A DNA stretch of 49,872 bases from an uncultured Actinomycetes bacterium (GTDB lineage: Bacteria > Actinomycetota > Actinomycetes > Nanopelagicales > Nanopelagicaceae): NCBI GenBank assembly GCA_903897155.1, contig CAIUAO010000023.1:1-49872 (forward strand), read 5' to 3'. Below are positions 25,292 to 33,573 of the stretch, one piece after another. The translations under genes and the position numbers were made by a program. Within the stretch, counting starts at the first letter, position 1, and each line of letters starts with the position of its first letter. Below the pieces are notes generated by a model that saw nothing but the letters and a program-made list of their open reading frames with translations, had not been told where the DNA came from and did not search any database.

Positions 25292-26721
25292 AGGGTTTTA
25301 AGTAATTTCAATGAAGGCATACCCACCATGATCGGTTCTGGCCCGACTTCTTTAACTCTGAGTTCGTGCGCATCCCCTCCTCTAGTCTTTCTCATACTTT
25401 GAACAGTGCCCACCATGAAATTCGGTGTTGCTGAATCAATTTTCACCGTTGCAATATCTCCTGGTCTTGCATCATCACTCTCAAAATGAACAAGCCTGAA
25501 GTCAGGTGTGCGACCATTGAGTCTTGCTCGCTTTGAATCATGTCGGCCTTCATGATCACTCACAAGCACTTCATAACTCTTTCCGATTGATGCAGTATTA
25601 ATTTCTCCAGATATATCTTGCTGCAGTGCATGCAGCGCTTTATAACGCTCGGCCATGACATCATCTGGAATCTGATCTGGCATCGTTGCTGCCGGTGTTC
25701 CAGGTCGCTTGGAATATTGGAATGTATAGGCAGCGGTGAAACGTGCTTGTCGAACAATATCTAAAGTATCTTGGAAGTCTTGATCCGTTTCTCCAGGAAA
25801 TCCCACGATGATGTCAGTTGTTATTCCTGCATCTGGCATTGCTGCACGTACTTTCTCAATAATTCCCATATAACGATCACGGCGATATGAGCGGCGCATC
25901 GCTTGCAAAATCCGATCAGAACCTGATTGAAGTGGCATATGTAAATGTGGCATGACATGTGGAGTATGAGCCATCACTTCAATGACATCATCTGTGAAAT
26001 CACGTGGGTGAGGAGACATAAAGCGAATGCGCTCTAAGCCATCTACCTTCCCGCATTCTTGGAGTAATTTGGCAAATGCTCCACGATCGCCAAAATCAAC
26101 ACCATATGCATTCACGTTCTGCCCAAGCAAAGTAATTTCAATAACTCCCTGAGCAGCTACCGCTCTCACTTCATTTAATATCTCATCTGCCGGGCGGTCT
26201 TTTTCAATTCCGCGAAGAGAAGGAACTATGCAAAATGTGCAGGTGTTATTGCAACCAACAGAGACTGAAACCCAAGCACTAAACGCTGAATGTCTACGCA
26301 CAGGCAGAGTTGATGGAAAATGCTCCAGTGACTCTTTAATCTCTACTTGTGACTCTTCTTCTATGCGGGCACGTTCCAAGAGGGCAGGAAGTGATCCAAG
26401 ATTGTGTGTACCAAATACAACATCAACATACGGGGCTCTTTTGATAATTGAATCTTGATCTTTTTGAGCCATGCACCCGCCCACAGCGATTTGAAAACCA
26501 GGGTGAGATTTTTTCAAAGGTGCTAAGAAAGAAAGATTTCCATAGAGCTTGTTATCTGCATTCTCTCGAACGGCGCAGGTATTAAAGACGACGAGGTCAG
26601 GCTGTGAATCTTCAAGTGCTGGAACATAACCGGCATTGAGTAAGAGCCCAGTGATTCTCTCTGAATCATGCACATTCATCTGGCAGCCGTAGGTCTCTAC
26701 GACAAAGGTGCGCTGGGTCAT
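25288..26721 (-). CDS. miaB: tRNA-2-methylthio-N6-dimethylallyladenosine synthase
   Basis: This radical-SAM methylthiotransferase acts on i6A37 tRNA. The 477-residue product has the auxiliary cluster cysteines Cys13, Cys49 and Cys83 in the UPF0004 domain, the radical-SAM CNNTCTFC motif (Cys157, Cys161, Cys164) and a C-terminal TRAM domain (about 375-445). The ATG has TAAGAT six bases upstream and no Shine-Dalgarno. It is therefore probably the leaderless first gene of miaB-miaA-dapF-hflX and the TsaC-like gene. Confidence 0.96.
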   Translation of the reverse strand: MTQRTFVVETYGCQMNVHDSERITGLLLNAGYVPALEDSQPDLVVFNTCAVRENADNKLYGNLSFLAPLKKSHPGFQIAVGGCMAQKDQDSIIKRAPYVDVVFGTHNLGSLPALLERARIEEESQVEIKESLEHFPSTLPVRRHSAFSAWVSVSVGCNNTCTFCIVPSLRGIEKDRPADEILNEVRAVAAQGVIEITLLGQNVNAYGVDFGDRGAFAKLLQECGKVDGLERIRFMSPHPRDFTDDVIEVMAHTPHVMPHLHMPLQSGSDRILQAMRRSYRRDRYMGIIEKVRAAMPDAGITTDIIVGFPGETDQDFQDTLDIVRQARFTAAYTFQYSKRPGTPAATMPDQIPDDVMAERYKALHALQQDISGEINTASIGKSYEVLVSDHEGRHDSKRARLNGRTPDFRLVHFESDDARPGDIATVKIDSATPNFMVGTVQSMRKTRGGDAHELRVKEVGPEPIMVGMPSLKLLKTL

Positions 26722-26727
26722 TGCCCA

Positions 26728-26733
26728 ATCTTA
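26728..26733 (-). promoter_or_regulatory. Leaderless -10 element for miaB
   Basis: TAAGAT, then TGGGCA, then ATG at 26721, immediately downstream of recX. It would drive the five-gene chain that runs to 21503. Confidence 0.55.
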
Positions 26734-26740
26734 GAAGACT

Positions 26741-27226
26741 TTAGGAAGCGAGAAGTTCGCGCATAATCTGCTGGGTTATTGAATGACTAAAGCCTTTGCG
26801 GGCCAAAACAGAGTGAACCCTGCGATAAACGACCTCTGAATCAAGGTGAGAGCATGAGCGGAATTTGCGCTCAGCTAATTCAAAAGCCATCTGATATTCA
26901 AGATCCTCATCGACCTCATCAATGACTTCATCAATGATGTCTTGGGAGACGCCTTTAGTGCGCAGCTCCTGTGCGATTGTGCGCTTGCTGAGTTTCTTCT
27001 GTCTTTGCCGAGACTCTGTCCAAATCTTTGCGAACTCAAGATCATTGAGTAGTCCCTGTAATTCCAAACTATCTAAAACAGAGGCTGCGATTTCACTCTC
27101 GCAGCCTCGCTTAAGTAGATGTGCGTGCAGCTCAGCCCTACTCTTTGCGCGGGGGGCCAGTGCGTAAAGCGCAATGGTCATCGCATCAGAGTAGGGATCA
27201 GCGGCTACATCTTGATTCTTTTTCAA
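26741..27226 (-). CDS. recX: Regulatory protein RecX
   Basis: RecX binds RecA filaments and limits recombination activity. The 161-residue protein shows the three-helix repeats of the family: ALYALAPRAKSRAELHAHLLKRG, the LNDLEFAKIWTESR segment and the C-terminal RRVHSVLARKGFSHSITQQIM (quoted in part). The start is uncertain. TTG at 27226 lies three bases after the recA stop and lacks an evident Shine-Dalgarno; the ATG 15 codons later is the alternative. Co-transcription with recA is very likely. Confidence 0.88.
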   Translation of the reverse strand: MKKNQDVAADPYSDAMTIALYALAPRAKSRAELHAHLLKRGCESEIAASVLDSLELQGLLNDLEFAKIWTESRQRQKKLSKRTIAQELRTKGVSQDIIDEVIDEVDEDLEYQMAFELAERKFRSCSHLDSEVVYRRVHSVLARKGFSHSITQQIMRELLAS

Positions 27227-27229
27227 TGT

Positions 27230-28312
27230 TTAGAAATCAACCTCGGCAGTTGCTTCATCAATCGCTGCTACAAGTTCAGGATCGATTGCTACTGGAACAT
27301 AATGTTCGCGGATCTTTGTCTCGATCTCATTTGCAAGATCAGGATTATCGATCAAGAACGAACGTGAGTTCTCTTTACCTTGGCCAAGTTGGTCACCTTC
27401 ATAGGTATACCAAGCGCCTGACTTCTTCACGACACCGACTTCAACGCCAAGGTCAATAAGAGAACCTTCGCGTGAAATTCCTGTGCCATAAATGATGTCG
27501 AATTCTGCTTGCTTGAAAGGTGGAGCCATCTTGTTCTTCACAACTTTGACTCGAGTACGGTTTCCAACGGCATCTTGGCCATCTTTAAGGGTTTCAATTC
27601 TGCGCACATCTAAACGGATAGATGCATAGAACTTGAGCGCCTTACCACCGGTTGTTGTCTCTGGTGTTCCAAAGAAGACACCGATCTTCTCGCGAAGCTG
27701 GTTAATAAAGATCGCTGTTGTATTTGATTGGTGAAGTGCGCCTGTGATTTTACGAAGCGCTTGAGACATCAAACGAGCTTGCAAGCCCATGTGAGAATCT
27801 CCCATTTCACCTTCAATTTCAGCCCTTGGAACAAGTGCTGCAACTGAGTCAACGACGATAATGTCTAGAGCGCCGGAGCGAATCAACATATCCATGATCT
27901 CAAGTGCTTGCTCGCCAGTATCAGGCTGAGAAACAAGAAGCGCATCAATATCAACGCCAAGCTTCTTTGCATACTCTGGATCAAGTGCATGCTCGGCATC
28001 GATGAATGCGGCAATGCCGCCATTCTTCTGAGCATTTGCAATTGCATGGAGTGCAACGGTTGTTTTACCTGATGATTCAGGTCCATAAATTTCAACGATA
28101 CGGCCTCGTGGTAATCCACCAATACCAAGTGCGATATCTAGTGCGATTGAACCAGTTGGAATAATTTCCATTACTTGTGGGCCACGTTCGCCCATCTTCA
28201 TAATTGATCCCTTGCCGAACTGACGCTCGATCTGGGCTAGGGCTGTATCTAGGGCTTTGTCGCGATCTAATGACTGTTTTTCAGAAGCTTTATCAGCTTT
28301 TTCTGAAGCCAT
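27230..28312 (-). CDS. recA: Recombinase RecA
   Basis: RecA forms filaments on single-stranded DNA, catalyses strand exchange and triggers LexA self-cleavage. The 360-residue product has Walker A GPESSGKT (77-84), the VDSVAALVP Walker B strand, the FINQLREKIGVFFG loop and the acidic tail. No intein is present, unlike M. tuberculosis RecA. The N-terminus has an added Lys/Ser-rich stretch. An AAAGGTAG site precedes the ATG. About 130 bases upstream lies an SOS box, so DNA-damage induction is expected. Confidence 0.98.
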   Translation of the reverse strand: MASEKADKASEKQSLDRDKALDTALAQIERQFGKGSIMKMGERGPQVMEIIPTGSIALDIALGIGGLPRGRIVEIYGPESSGKTTVALHAIANAQKNGGIAAFIDAEHALDPEYAKKLGVDIDALLVSQPDTGEQALEIMDMLIRSGALDIIVVDSVAALVPRAEIEGEMGDSHMGLQARLMSQALRKITGALHQSNTTAIFINQLREKIGVFFGTPETTTGGKALKFYASIRLDVRRIETLKDGQDAVGNRTRVKVVKNKMAPPFKQAEFDIIYGTGISREGSLIDLGVEVGVVKKSGAWYTYEGDQLGQGKENSRSFLIDNPDLANEIETKIREHYVPVAIDPELVAAIDEATAEVDF

Positions 28313-28431
28313 ATTTTTTACTACCTTTCATTTCATAACTCAGATGAGTTCAGTACGGTCCAGAAGGTACGGAATACCACTGACGGCGGCAGGTGAACTG
28401 ACGCGGAACTGTGGAACCGCTCTGGTTGGGC

Positions 28432-28460
28432 ATAACTAGTTTACCGAACATCTGTTCGAA
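28432..28460 (-). promoter_or_regulatory. Candidate recA promoter overlapped by the SOS box
   Basis: On the minus strand TTCGAA (28460-28455), 17 bases, then AGTTAT (28437-28432) is a plausible -35/-10 pair, and TAAACT (28443-28438) is an alternative -10. The SOS box at 28445-28458 lies between or over these elements, so a bound repressor would block polymerase. The leader to the recA ATG would be about 115-120 bases. Confidence 0.45.
28445..28458. promoter_or_regulatory. LexA-type SOS box upstream of recA
   Basis: CGAACATCTGTTCG is a perfect CGAAC-N4-GTTCG palindrome, the consensus LexA operator of actinobacteria and Gram-positive bacteria. It is 132 bases upstream of the recA start and 33 bases beyond the stop of the DUF3046 gene. 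Confidence 0.88.
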
Positions 28461-28477
28461 GAGCCATATTGAGGCTC
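28461..28477 (-). terminator. Possible weak terminator after the DUF3046 gene
   Basis: GAGCC, a 7-base loop and GGCTC form a 5-bp stem 14 bases after the DUF3046 stop codon and directly before the SOS box. There is no T-tract after it on the minus strand, so termination is uncertain. Confidence 0.25.
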
Positions 28478-28491
28478 CGACACGCCAGGAT

Positions 28492-28683
28492 CTAACGCAG
28501 GCGCTCAGGCATCTCTGGATTGTGGGCCACGATCGCCCTCCAGATCTGTCCTATCTCCATGTCGCTCTCCAGGGCCTGATTAACCGTCTTGCCCCCTAGC
28601 TCTGCATGAACGATGTCACGTGCATAGGTATCAGAATCACTGAAATACTCAGCCATCCGCGAGCGCAGTTCGGTGATTCGCAT
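28492..28683 (-). CDS. DUF3046 family protein
   Basis: This 63-residue acidic protein matches the actinobacterial DUF3046 family (MRITELRSRMAEYFSD at the start, then ALESDMEIGQIWRAIV and PERLR at the end). It is almost entirely helical, with no metal or catalytic motif. The function is unknown, but the gene sits next to recA in many actinobacteria, including mycobacteria (Rv2738c), which hints at a link to DNA repair. The ATG is preceded by AATACT at six bases, so it may be leaderless. Confidence 0.88.
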   Translation of the reverse strand: MRITELRSRMAEYFSDSDTYARDIVHAELGGKTVNQALESDMEIGQIWRAIVAHNPEMPERLR

Positions 28684-28689
28684 AGGTCA

Positions 28690-28695
28690 AGTATT
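28690..28695 (-). promoter_or_regulatory. Possible leaderless -10 of the DUF3046 gene
   Basis: AATACT (within TAATACT), then TGACCT, then ATG at 28683. The A2/T6 positions fit NANNNT. Confidence 0.35.
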
Positions 28696-28734
28696 ACCTA
28701 TGAAGGTTTTATTTGATGTTAAAAGGGGAAATGC

Positions 28735-30837
28735 ATGTTTGAGAGATTAGGCCACTTCGTAGTCCGTCGCCGTAAGGCGGTCCTCGCAGGATTTATTCTG
28801 GTGCTTGTCATTGCTGGCTCTGTCGGCTCACTAGTTTTCCCTCGCCTGAGTAGCGGTGGCTATAACAACCCAGCCAGCGCATCATCCCAAGCCCAAAAAT
28901 ATCTCACCGATACTTTCCACATTAAAGATCCCGCGATTGCAATTGTCGTAGATGCCGGCGCTCAAGGTCTCATGGACCCCACTGTTGTGGCAGATGTGCA
29001 ATCACTTGAAAGTGCCTTATCCGCAAAGCCAACAGTGACCAAGGTGCTCTCGTACTGGAATACAGGCGGTGCCGCCTCACTTGAGAGCACAGACCACCAT
29101 GCTGGTTATCTCTTCGTCTATACATCACCTGCCGACCCAACGAGTTCAACTGATTTAGCAAAGAACGTCCAAGCAGAATTTGATGGTTCATATAAATCAC
29201 TCAAGGTCTATGTGGGTGGAAGTTCAACGGTCTACTTCGCAATTAACAACAAGATCAGCAAGGACCTCGCTCTTGCTGAAGGTATCTCCATTCCTCTGAC
29301 ATTTCTGCTGCTCCTCTTTATTTTTGGAGGGCTGATCTCCTCTGCCATGCCGCTAGTTGTTGGTGTGAGCTCGATTCTTGGCACCTTCCTCGTTCTCTAC
29401 ATCATCAGCCTCTTTACAGGTGTCAGCATCTTTGCCTTGAACCTCACCACAGGTATGGGCCTTGGACTCGGTATCGATTATTCACTTCTGATTGTTAATA
29501 GATTTCGTGAAGAGCTCCACGCTGGCAATAGCGTTGAAGATTCAATAGTGAAAACAGTTGCCACCGCTGGTCGCACCGTCTTCTTCTCTGGTATCACTGT
29601 ATTTGTCACCCTTGCATCGATGATGTTCTTTCCCCTGATGTTCCTTAAGTCATTTGGATATGCCGGTATTGCAGTAGTTGCTATGGCAGTTCTTGGCGCA
29701 TTGATTCCACTTCCCGCAATCTTGGCCCTACTTGGTAGGCGCATTGATTCCTTTGTCGTAAGAAAAAGTGCCATAACTCCTAAACAAGAGGGTCGCTGGG
29801 CACAGACCGCACGCTTTGTTATGCGCAGACCGGTTGGAATTGTTGTTGTATCCCTGCTCATTCTGGGAACCCTTGCCGTCCCACTCAAAGACATTGTCTT
29901 CTCTCAAGTAGATAGCAGAGTCCTTCCAGCAAGCAATAAGGCAGCAGTTGCATCTGCAGTAAGCCTTGACAGGTTCTCTGGACAAGCAGAAAATCCAATT
30001 TATATTGTGATACCACACGCATCTAACGCGCAGAGTCAATTGCCAAGCTATGTGAGCGCAGTCAGCCACCTTCAGGGAATTGCAAGTGTGACCCAACCAG
30101 AAATAGCATCTGATTCAGCAGTATTTCAAGCAACAACATCACTTGGCGCGCGCAGCAATGCTGCCCAAGATCTGATCACAAGGCTTCGCGCATTGCCTGC
30201 GCCTACTGGCACATTAATTGGCGGTGAAGCAGCCTCCTATACCGATACACAATCTGGAATCCAGCATGCTCTTCCTTGGGCGCTTGGCTGGATTGTCATA
30301 AGCGTTCTTTTACTTCTCTTCCTCTTCACCGGCTCAATTATTTTGCCGATCAAAGCGGTCTTACTCAATGTCCTTTCATTATCGGCAACTATTGGCTTTA
30401 TTTCATGGATCTTCATCGGAGGGCATCTGGGGTGGCTGGTTGGAAAGTTCACCAACGTCGGCTCACTTGATACCGGAATGGTGATTTTGACCGCTGTAGT
30501 GACCTTCGCTTTATCTATGGATTATGAAGTCTTCTTGCTCTCTCGTATTCGCGAAGAGTATGAAAATGGTAAAGATAATCAGGATTCAGTAGCTATTGGC
30601 TTGCAGCGCTCGGCAAGAATCATCACTGCAGCTGCGCTACTTCTTGCAGTTGTCTTCGCAGCATTCCTGACAAGTGGAGTAACTAACATCAAGATCTTGG
30701 GTCTTGGCGTTGCCTTTGCTGTTCTCATTGATGCAACAATTGTTAGAGCGCTACTTGTTCCTGCTCTGATGCGTCTATTTGGAGATCTTAACTGGTGGGC
30801 ACCTAAGGCACTCAAGAGATTTACAATAAAGCATTAA
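28735..30837 (+). CDS. MMPL/RND family exporter
   Basis: The 700-residue membrane protein begins with a positive MFERLGHFVVRRRK and one helix (15-33), then shows two copies of the loop-plus-helices unit. The proton-relay motifs are GLGIDYSLLIVNRFREEL (about 244-261) and SMDYEVFLLSRIREEY (about 591-606). A GGGG ribosome binding site lies before the ATG. It is not closely similar to the other MMPL gene (2412-4580) outside these motifs. The TetR-type gene that converges on it is a candidate regulator. The exported substrate is unknown. Confidence 0.9.
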   Translation: MFERLGHFVVRRRKAVLAGFILVLVIAGSVGSLVFPRLSSGGYNNPASASSQAQKYLTDTFHIKDPAIAIVVDAGAQGLMDPTVVADVQSLESALSAKPTVTKVLSYWNTGGAASLESTDHHAGYLFVYTSPADPTSSTDLAKNVQAEFDGSYKSLKVYVGGSSTVYFAINNKISKDLALAEGISIPLTFLLLLFIFGGLISSAMPLVVGVSSILGTFLVLYIISLFTGVSIFALNLTTGMGLGLGIDYSLLIVNRFREELHAGNSVEDSIVKTVATAGRTVFFSGITVFVTLASMMFFPLMFLKSFGYAGIAVVAMAVLGALIPLPAILALLGRRIDSFVVRKSAITPKQEGRWAQTARFVMRRPVGIVVVSLLILGTLAVPLKDIVFSQVDSRVLPASNKAAVASAVSLDRFSGQAENPIYIVIPHASNAQSQLPSYVSAVSHLQGIASVTQPEIASDSAVFQATTSLGARSNAAQDLITRLRALPAPTGTLIGGEAASYTDTQSGIQHALPWALGWIVISVLLLLFLFTGSIILPIKAVLLNVLSLSATIGFISWIFIGGHLGWLVGKFTNVGSLDTGMVILTAVVTFALSMDYEVFLLSRIREEYENGKDNQDSVAIGLQRSARIITAAALLLAVVFAAFLTSGVTNIKILGLGVAFAVLIDATIVRALLVPALMRLFGDLNWWAPKALKRFTIKH

Positions 30838-30843
30838 AAATAA

Positions 30844-31329
30844 TTAAAGCGTGCGCGCCATCTGATCTGCCTGCTTGGCACTTTCTGTTGGCGCAAGGGG
30901 TGAAGCAATTTGGCCGATGAGCCAATGCAAGACAACGCCATGTGACTCACCAAATAATGACTCCAGTGAGCTCTGCGCCAACTTCCATAGCGGGTGTTCT
31001 GTGACTGTTACAAACTTAGCAATATCAAGGGGGTCGCTCTGAATCATCTTGGCAAGTGCAGGATCTTTAGAGATCTCAGTAGATAAGACATAAAGTGCAT
31101 CGCGCTTTGTTGGCGCATGCATCGCAAGTTCGGCTAACCGTTGAATTTCAGATTCAACAAGACAGAGCATCATCTCTTCTTTATCGCTGAAGTGGTTATA
31201 GACAGTTGCCCGGGAGACTTCAGCCTTTTCGGCTATGTCGAGCATATTTGATTCGTATGAGCCAACTTGGGCTATAACAACTTTCGCGCCAGAAAGAATT
31301 GAACTACGTGATCTTTGATGGGTTGCCAT
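30844..31329 (-). CDS. TetR family transcriptional regulator
   Basis: The 161-residue protein has an N-terminal TetR helix-turn-helix (about 10-55) with the diagnostic IAEKAEVSRATVYNHFSDKEEM segment (quoted in part). A helical ligand domain of about 105 residues follows. That domain is short for TetR proteins, which average near 200, though no frameshift is visible. It converges on the MMPL exporter gene with six bases between stops. Regulators of this family often control neighbouring exporters, so MMPL control is a reasonable inference. Confidence 0.88.
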   Translation of the reverse strand: MATHQRSRSSILSGAKVVIAQVGSYESNMLDIAEKAEVSRATVYNHFSDKEEMMLCLVESEIQRLAELAMHAPTKRDALYVLSTEISKDPALAKMIQSDPLDIAKFVTVTEHPLWKLAQSSLESLFGESHGVVLHWLIGQIASPLAPTESAKQADQMARTL

Positions 31330-31366
31330 TTGGCGGGCGTATATCTGCGGTGTGGTCGAATCTGCC

Positions 31367-31636
31367 TTATGCAGCGTCGTCCACCACGCTCAAAGTTGGC
31401 GCCTCTTGGCTCATTACCTGATGAGCAACTGATGAAAGAACTTCACCGAGAGAAATATCAAGAGCAGCGGTAATCGCGTGAAGAAGTTCAGATGATGCTT
31501 CTTTTTGACCACGTTCTACTTCTGAAAGATAACCCAAAGACACTCGCGCACTCTTTGCGACATCGCGAAGTGTGCGACCTTGTGCAATACGAGAAGCACG
31601 CAAGGTTGCGCCAATGTGGGTACGAAGAAGAATCAC
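31367..31636 (-). CDS. clgR: ClgR-like helix-turn-helix regulator
   Basis: This 89-residue Cro/CI-type DNA-binding protein contains TLRDVAKSARVSLGYLSEVERGQKEASSELL, which closely matches actinobacterial ClgR (about 22-52). In Streptomyces and corynebacteria ClgR activates clpP, clpC and lon. The protein ends in Ala-Ala (88-89); in Streptomyces ClgR two C-terminal alanines are required for degradation by ClpP, forming a feedback loop. The GTG start overlaps the cinA stop, and the pgsA-cinA-clgR order is as in other actinobacteria. Confidence 0.9.
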   Translation of the reverse strand: MILLRTHIGATLRASRIAQGRTLRDVAKSARVSLGYLSEVERGQKEASSELLHAITAALDISLGEVLSSVAHQVMSQEAPTLSVVDDAA

Positions 31637-32109
31637 GGGATAAGGATACGCGTAAATGCGGCTAATGCGCTTTGAATTGTTGCGTGGCGAATATCTTCAC
31701 GCGTGCCAGATAGTGCCAAGCAGAGGGTAACCGGCCCTTTTTTACTATCTATGGCCACCCAGACCGTTCCTGCCTTCTGCCCGTAGGCCTTGCCTGGTCC
31801 TGCGACCCCCGTTGTAGCAATCGCGTAATCACTACCAAATTGCTTACGAACGCTCTGCGCCATGGCAATTGCAACTTCCTCTGATACAGCGGTGTGCTTT
31901 GTCAGTATTCGCTTGGCAATATCTAGAAACTTTGTTTTTGATTGATCACTATATGTAATGAGCCCGCCAAGAAAGACGAGGGATGAACCAGGAACACTTG
32001 TTATTGCCGCCCCGAGTCCCCCACCAGTAATTGATTCAGCTGTAACAAGAGTCATCTTCTTGCGCTTTAAACGCTTAACAACATCTTCGGCTAGTGGAAA
32101 ATTGCTCAT
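31633..32109 (-). CDS. cinA: CinA C-terminal domain protein (nicotinamide-nucleotide amidase, PncC type)
   Basis: The 158-residue protein corresponds to only the C-terminal amidase domain of CinA, which deamidates NMN to nicotinic acid mononucleotide in NAD recycling. TAESITGGGLGAAITSVPGSS (23-43, in part) carries the catalytic Ser/Thr region, and TGVAGPGK (around 99-106) the conserved loop. The N-terminal molybdopterin-binding-like domain of full CinA is absent, as in E. coli PncC. It overlaps pgsA by ATGA and clgR by four bases. Confidence 0.92.
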   Translation of the reverse strand: MSNFPLAEDVVKRLKRKKMTLVTAESITGGGLGAAITSVPGSSLVFLGGLITYSDQSKTKFLDIAKRILTKHTAVSEEVAIAMAQSVRKQFGSDYAIATTGVAGPGKAYGQKAGTVWVAIDSKKGPVTLCLALSGTREDIRHATIQSALAAFTRILIP

Positions 32110-32651
32110 TTTTTGATCGCTTTGCTGAAATAGTCATAACCTGTAATAAGTGTGATGATGACTGTGGCTGCCATGAAGATATTGCGGGGCAATTCCAACC
32201 AATGTGGCAGCGGCAATACATAAAAGCCAATACCAAATCCCTGCATGAGTGTCTTGAGCTTGCCGCCTTTACTAGCCGGGATCACTCCCCCACGAATAAC
32301 AGCAAGGCGCAGAACTGTCACTGCAACCTCACGGAACAAGATCACAATTGTTACCCACCACCAGAGCCGACCCTGAATCGAAAGGCCAATCATGGCTGTT
32401 CCGATTGCTGCTTTATCTGCGACAGGATCAAGGAAGGTGCCAAAGCTTGTTACTTGATTACGCGCACGAGCCAGCTTGCCATCCATAAGGTCGGTCAGAC
32501 CAACACAGAAAAATCCGCACCAAGCGATGATTCGCCACGTTGAGTCATTGCCACCGTTTTTAAATAATGCGTAGGCACAAAATGGAAGAGCAAGGAGTCT
32601 GAGAACTGTCAGCGAGTTTGGAAGATTTACTGTTCTAGGACCGGTGCTCAT
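32106..32651 (-). CDS. pgsA: CDP-diacylglycerol--glycerol-3-phosphate 3-phosphatidyltransferase
   Basis: This membrane enzyme makes phosphatidylglycerol phosphate from CDP-diacylglycerol. The 181-residue protein has the CDP-alcohol phosphatidyltransferase signature: Asp57-Gly58, Ala61-Arg62, Gly71, Asp75 and Asp79 in MDGKLARARN...GTFLDPVAD. It has about five membrane segments. TATCAT lies seven bases before the ATG, so the pgsA-cinA-clgR operon may start leaderless. Confidence 0.93.
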   Translation of the reverse strand: MSTGPRTVNLPNSLTVLRLLALPFCAYALFKNGGNDSTWRIIAWCGFFCVGLTDLMDGKLARARNQVTSFGTFLDPVADKAAIGTAMIGLSIQGRLWWWVTIVILFREVAVTVLRLAVIRGGVIPASKGGKLKTLMQGFGIGFYVLPLPHWLELPRNIFMAATVIITLITGYDYFSKAIKK

Positions 32652-32658
32652 TCACACC

Positions 32659-32664
32659 ATGATA
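32659..32664 (-). promoter_or_regulatory. Possible leaderless -10 of pgsA
   Basis: TATCAT is followed by seven bases and ATG at 32651. The spacing is one base longer than the common six seen elsewhere in the window. Confidence 0.4.
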
Positions 32665-32709
32665 CGCGCTTAGATTTGAAATACCTGCCAAGAAGAGAAA
32701 AGTGTGAAC

Positions 32710-33438
32710 TTATCCTTGGGATGAACTGCCAGGACCGAACTGTAGGTGAACAACTTCACCTAGCGCCCCTGGAGATCCTGCATCTTTTCCATTGACGTTC
32801 AAATTCACTGCTCCAGCATTACCGACAACGACATTGAGCTGTTGACTGTCGTTAAAACTTTGTGTCTGACCTTGAGTGAGCTGACCACTGAAAACTTGAT
32901 TCCCATTGCTATCTGTCACACCGACCCACGTCTTTCCATTGACTGCTGTCACTACAACAGATGTCGCTGAAGTCTTGGTCGCCACTGCAGTGTTAGGTGT
33001 GACAACTGGCGCCTGGCTAGCAGCCCCTGCAGACTTCTTGACTGAATTAGATGTGTGCATAAATGACATTCCAGTTGGAACAAGAACAAAAAGAGCAACA
33101 ATTGCAGCCGCTACATAAGCCATAGTCTTGTAAGAAATACTCATCTTCTCACGCTTGATCTGCGTGACGTTGTTTTCTTGGAGTAGATCAATCATCGGGC
33201 GATCTTCTTCGTCAACTGTTTGATTGAATTCCTCGATCAAAAGTTCTGGGTTTGCCTTGATGACTCGCGCAATACTACGGATATGACCACGTGCATAAGC
33301 GGTTCCACCAGATGAAATAAAATTTTCTGCTTCTAAATCTTGAAGCACACGTTCACGAATATTTGTGCGTTTAGCAACATCGTCAATAGACAAGCCAGCA
33401 GATTCGCGGGCCTGACGGAGAAGAATTCCTATTGACAT
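32710..33438 (-). CDS. RodZ-like helix-turn-helix membrane protein
   Basis: The 242-residue protein has an N-terminal Cro/CI-type HTH (about 3-65, LLRQARESAGLSIDDVAKRT and ARGHIRSIAR), one membrane helix (about 106-125), a Ser/Thr/Ala-rich linker and a C-terminal DUF4115 beta domain (about 160-235). This is the bitopic RodZ architecture, connected in other bacteria with the MreB elongation machinery; no mreB is in the window. A GAGGT site precedes the ATG. It lies between ftsK and pgsA, as in many actinobacteria. Confidence 0.87.
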   Translation of the reverse strand: MSIGILLRQARESAGLSIDDVAKRTNIRERVLQDLEAENFISSGGTAYARGHIRSIARVIKANPELLIEEFNQTVDEEDRPMIDLLQENNVTQIKREKMSISYKTMAYVAAAIVALFVLVPTGMSFMHTSNSVKKSAGAASQAPVVTPNTAVATKTSATSVVVTAVNGKTWVGVTDSNGNQVFSGQLTQGQTQSFNDSQQLNVVVGNAGAVNLNVNGKDAGSPGALGEVVHLQFGPGSSSQG

Positions 33439-33551
33439 TCATACCTCAATAAAACTTAGGGGAACAAACTTGCAGGGCTTAATGGTAAGGCAGGTTAAGG
33501 CTTACGAACAAGCCGGGCAGATGAATATCAGATTAACCACCCGTAACTTCA

Positions 33552-33565
33552 CCCCCGAATGGGGG
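33552..33565 (-). terminator. Stem-loop just after ftsK
   Basis: CCCCC, a 4-base ATTC loop and GGGGG on the minus strand, 8 bases past the ftsK stop. The stem is strong but short and no T-run follows. A second small hairpin (GGCTT/AAGCC, 33499-33514) lies further on, so this 135-base gap may separate ftsK from the RodZ-like gene. Confidence 0.4.
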
Positions 33566-33573
33566 GCACTCGC

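Noticed and set aside
28313..28491. Possible tRNA or small RNA gene in the largest gap
   Set aside because: No cloverleaf, T-loop motif or CCA end is visible; the SOS box and recA leader explain the sequence.
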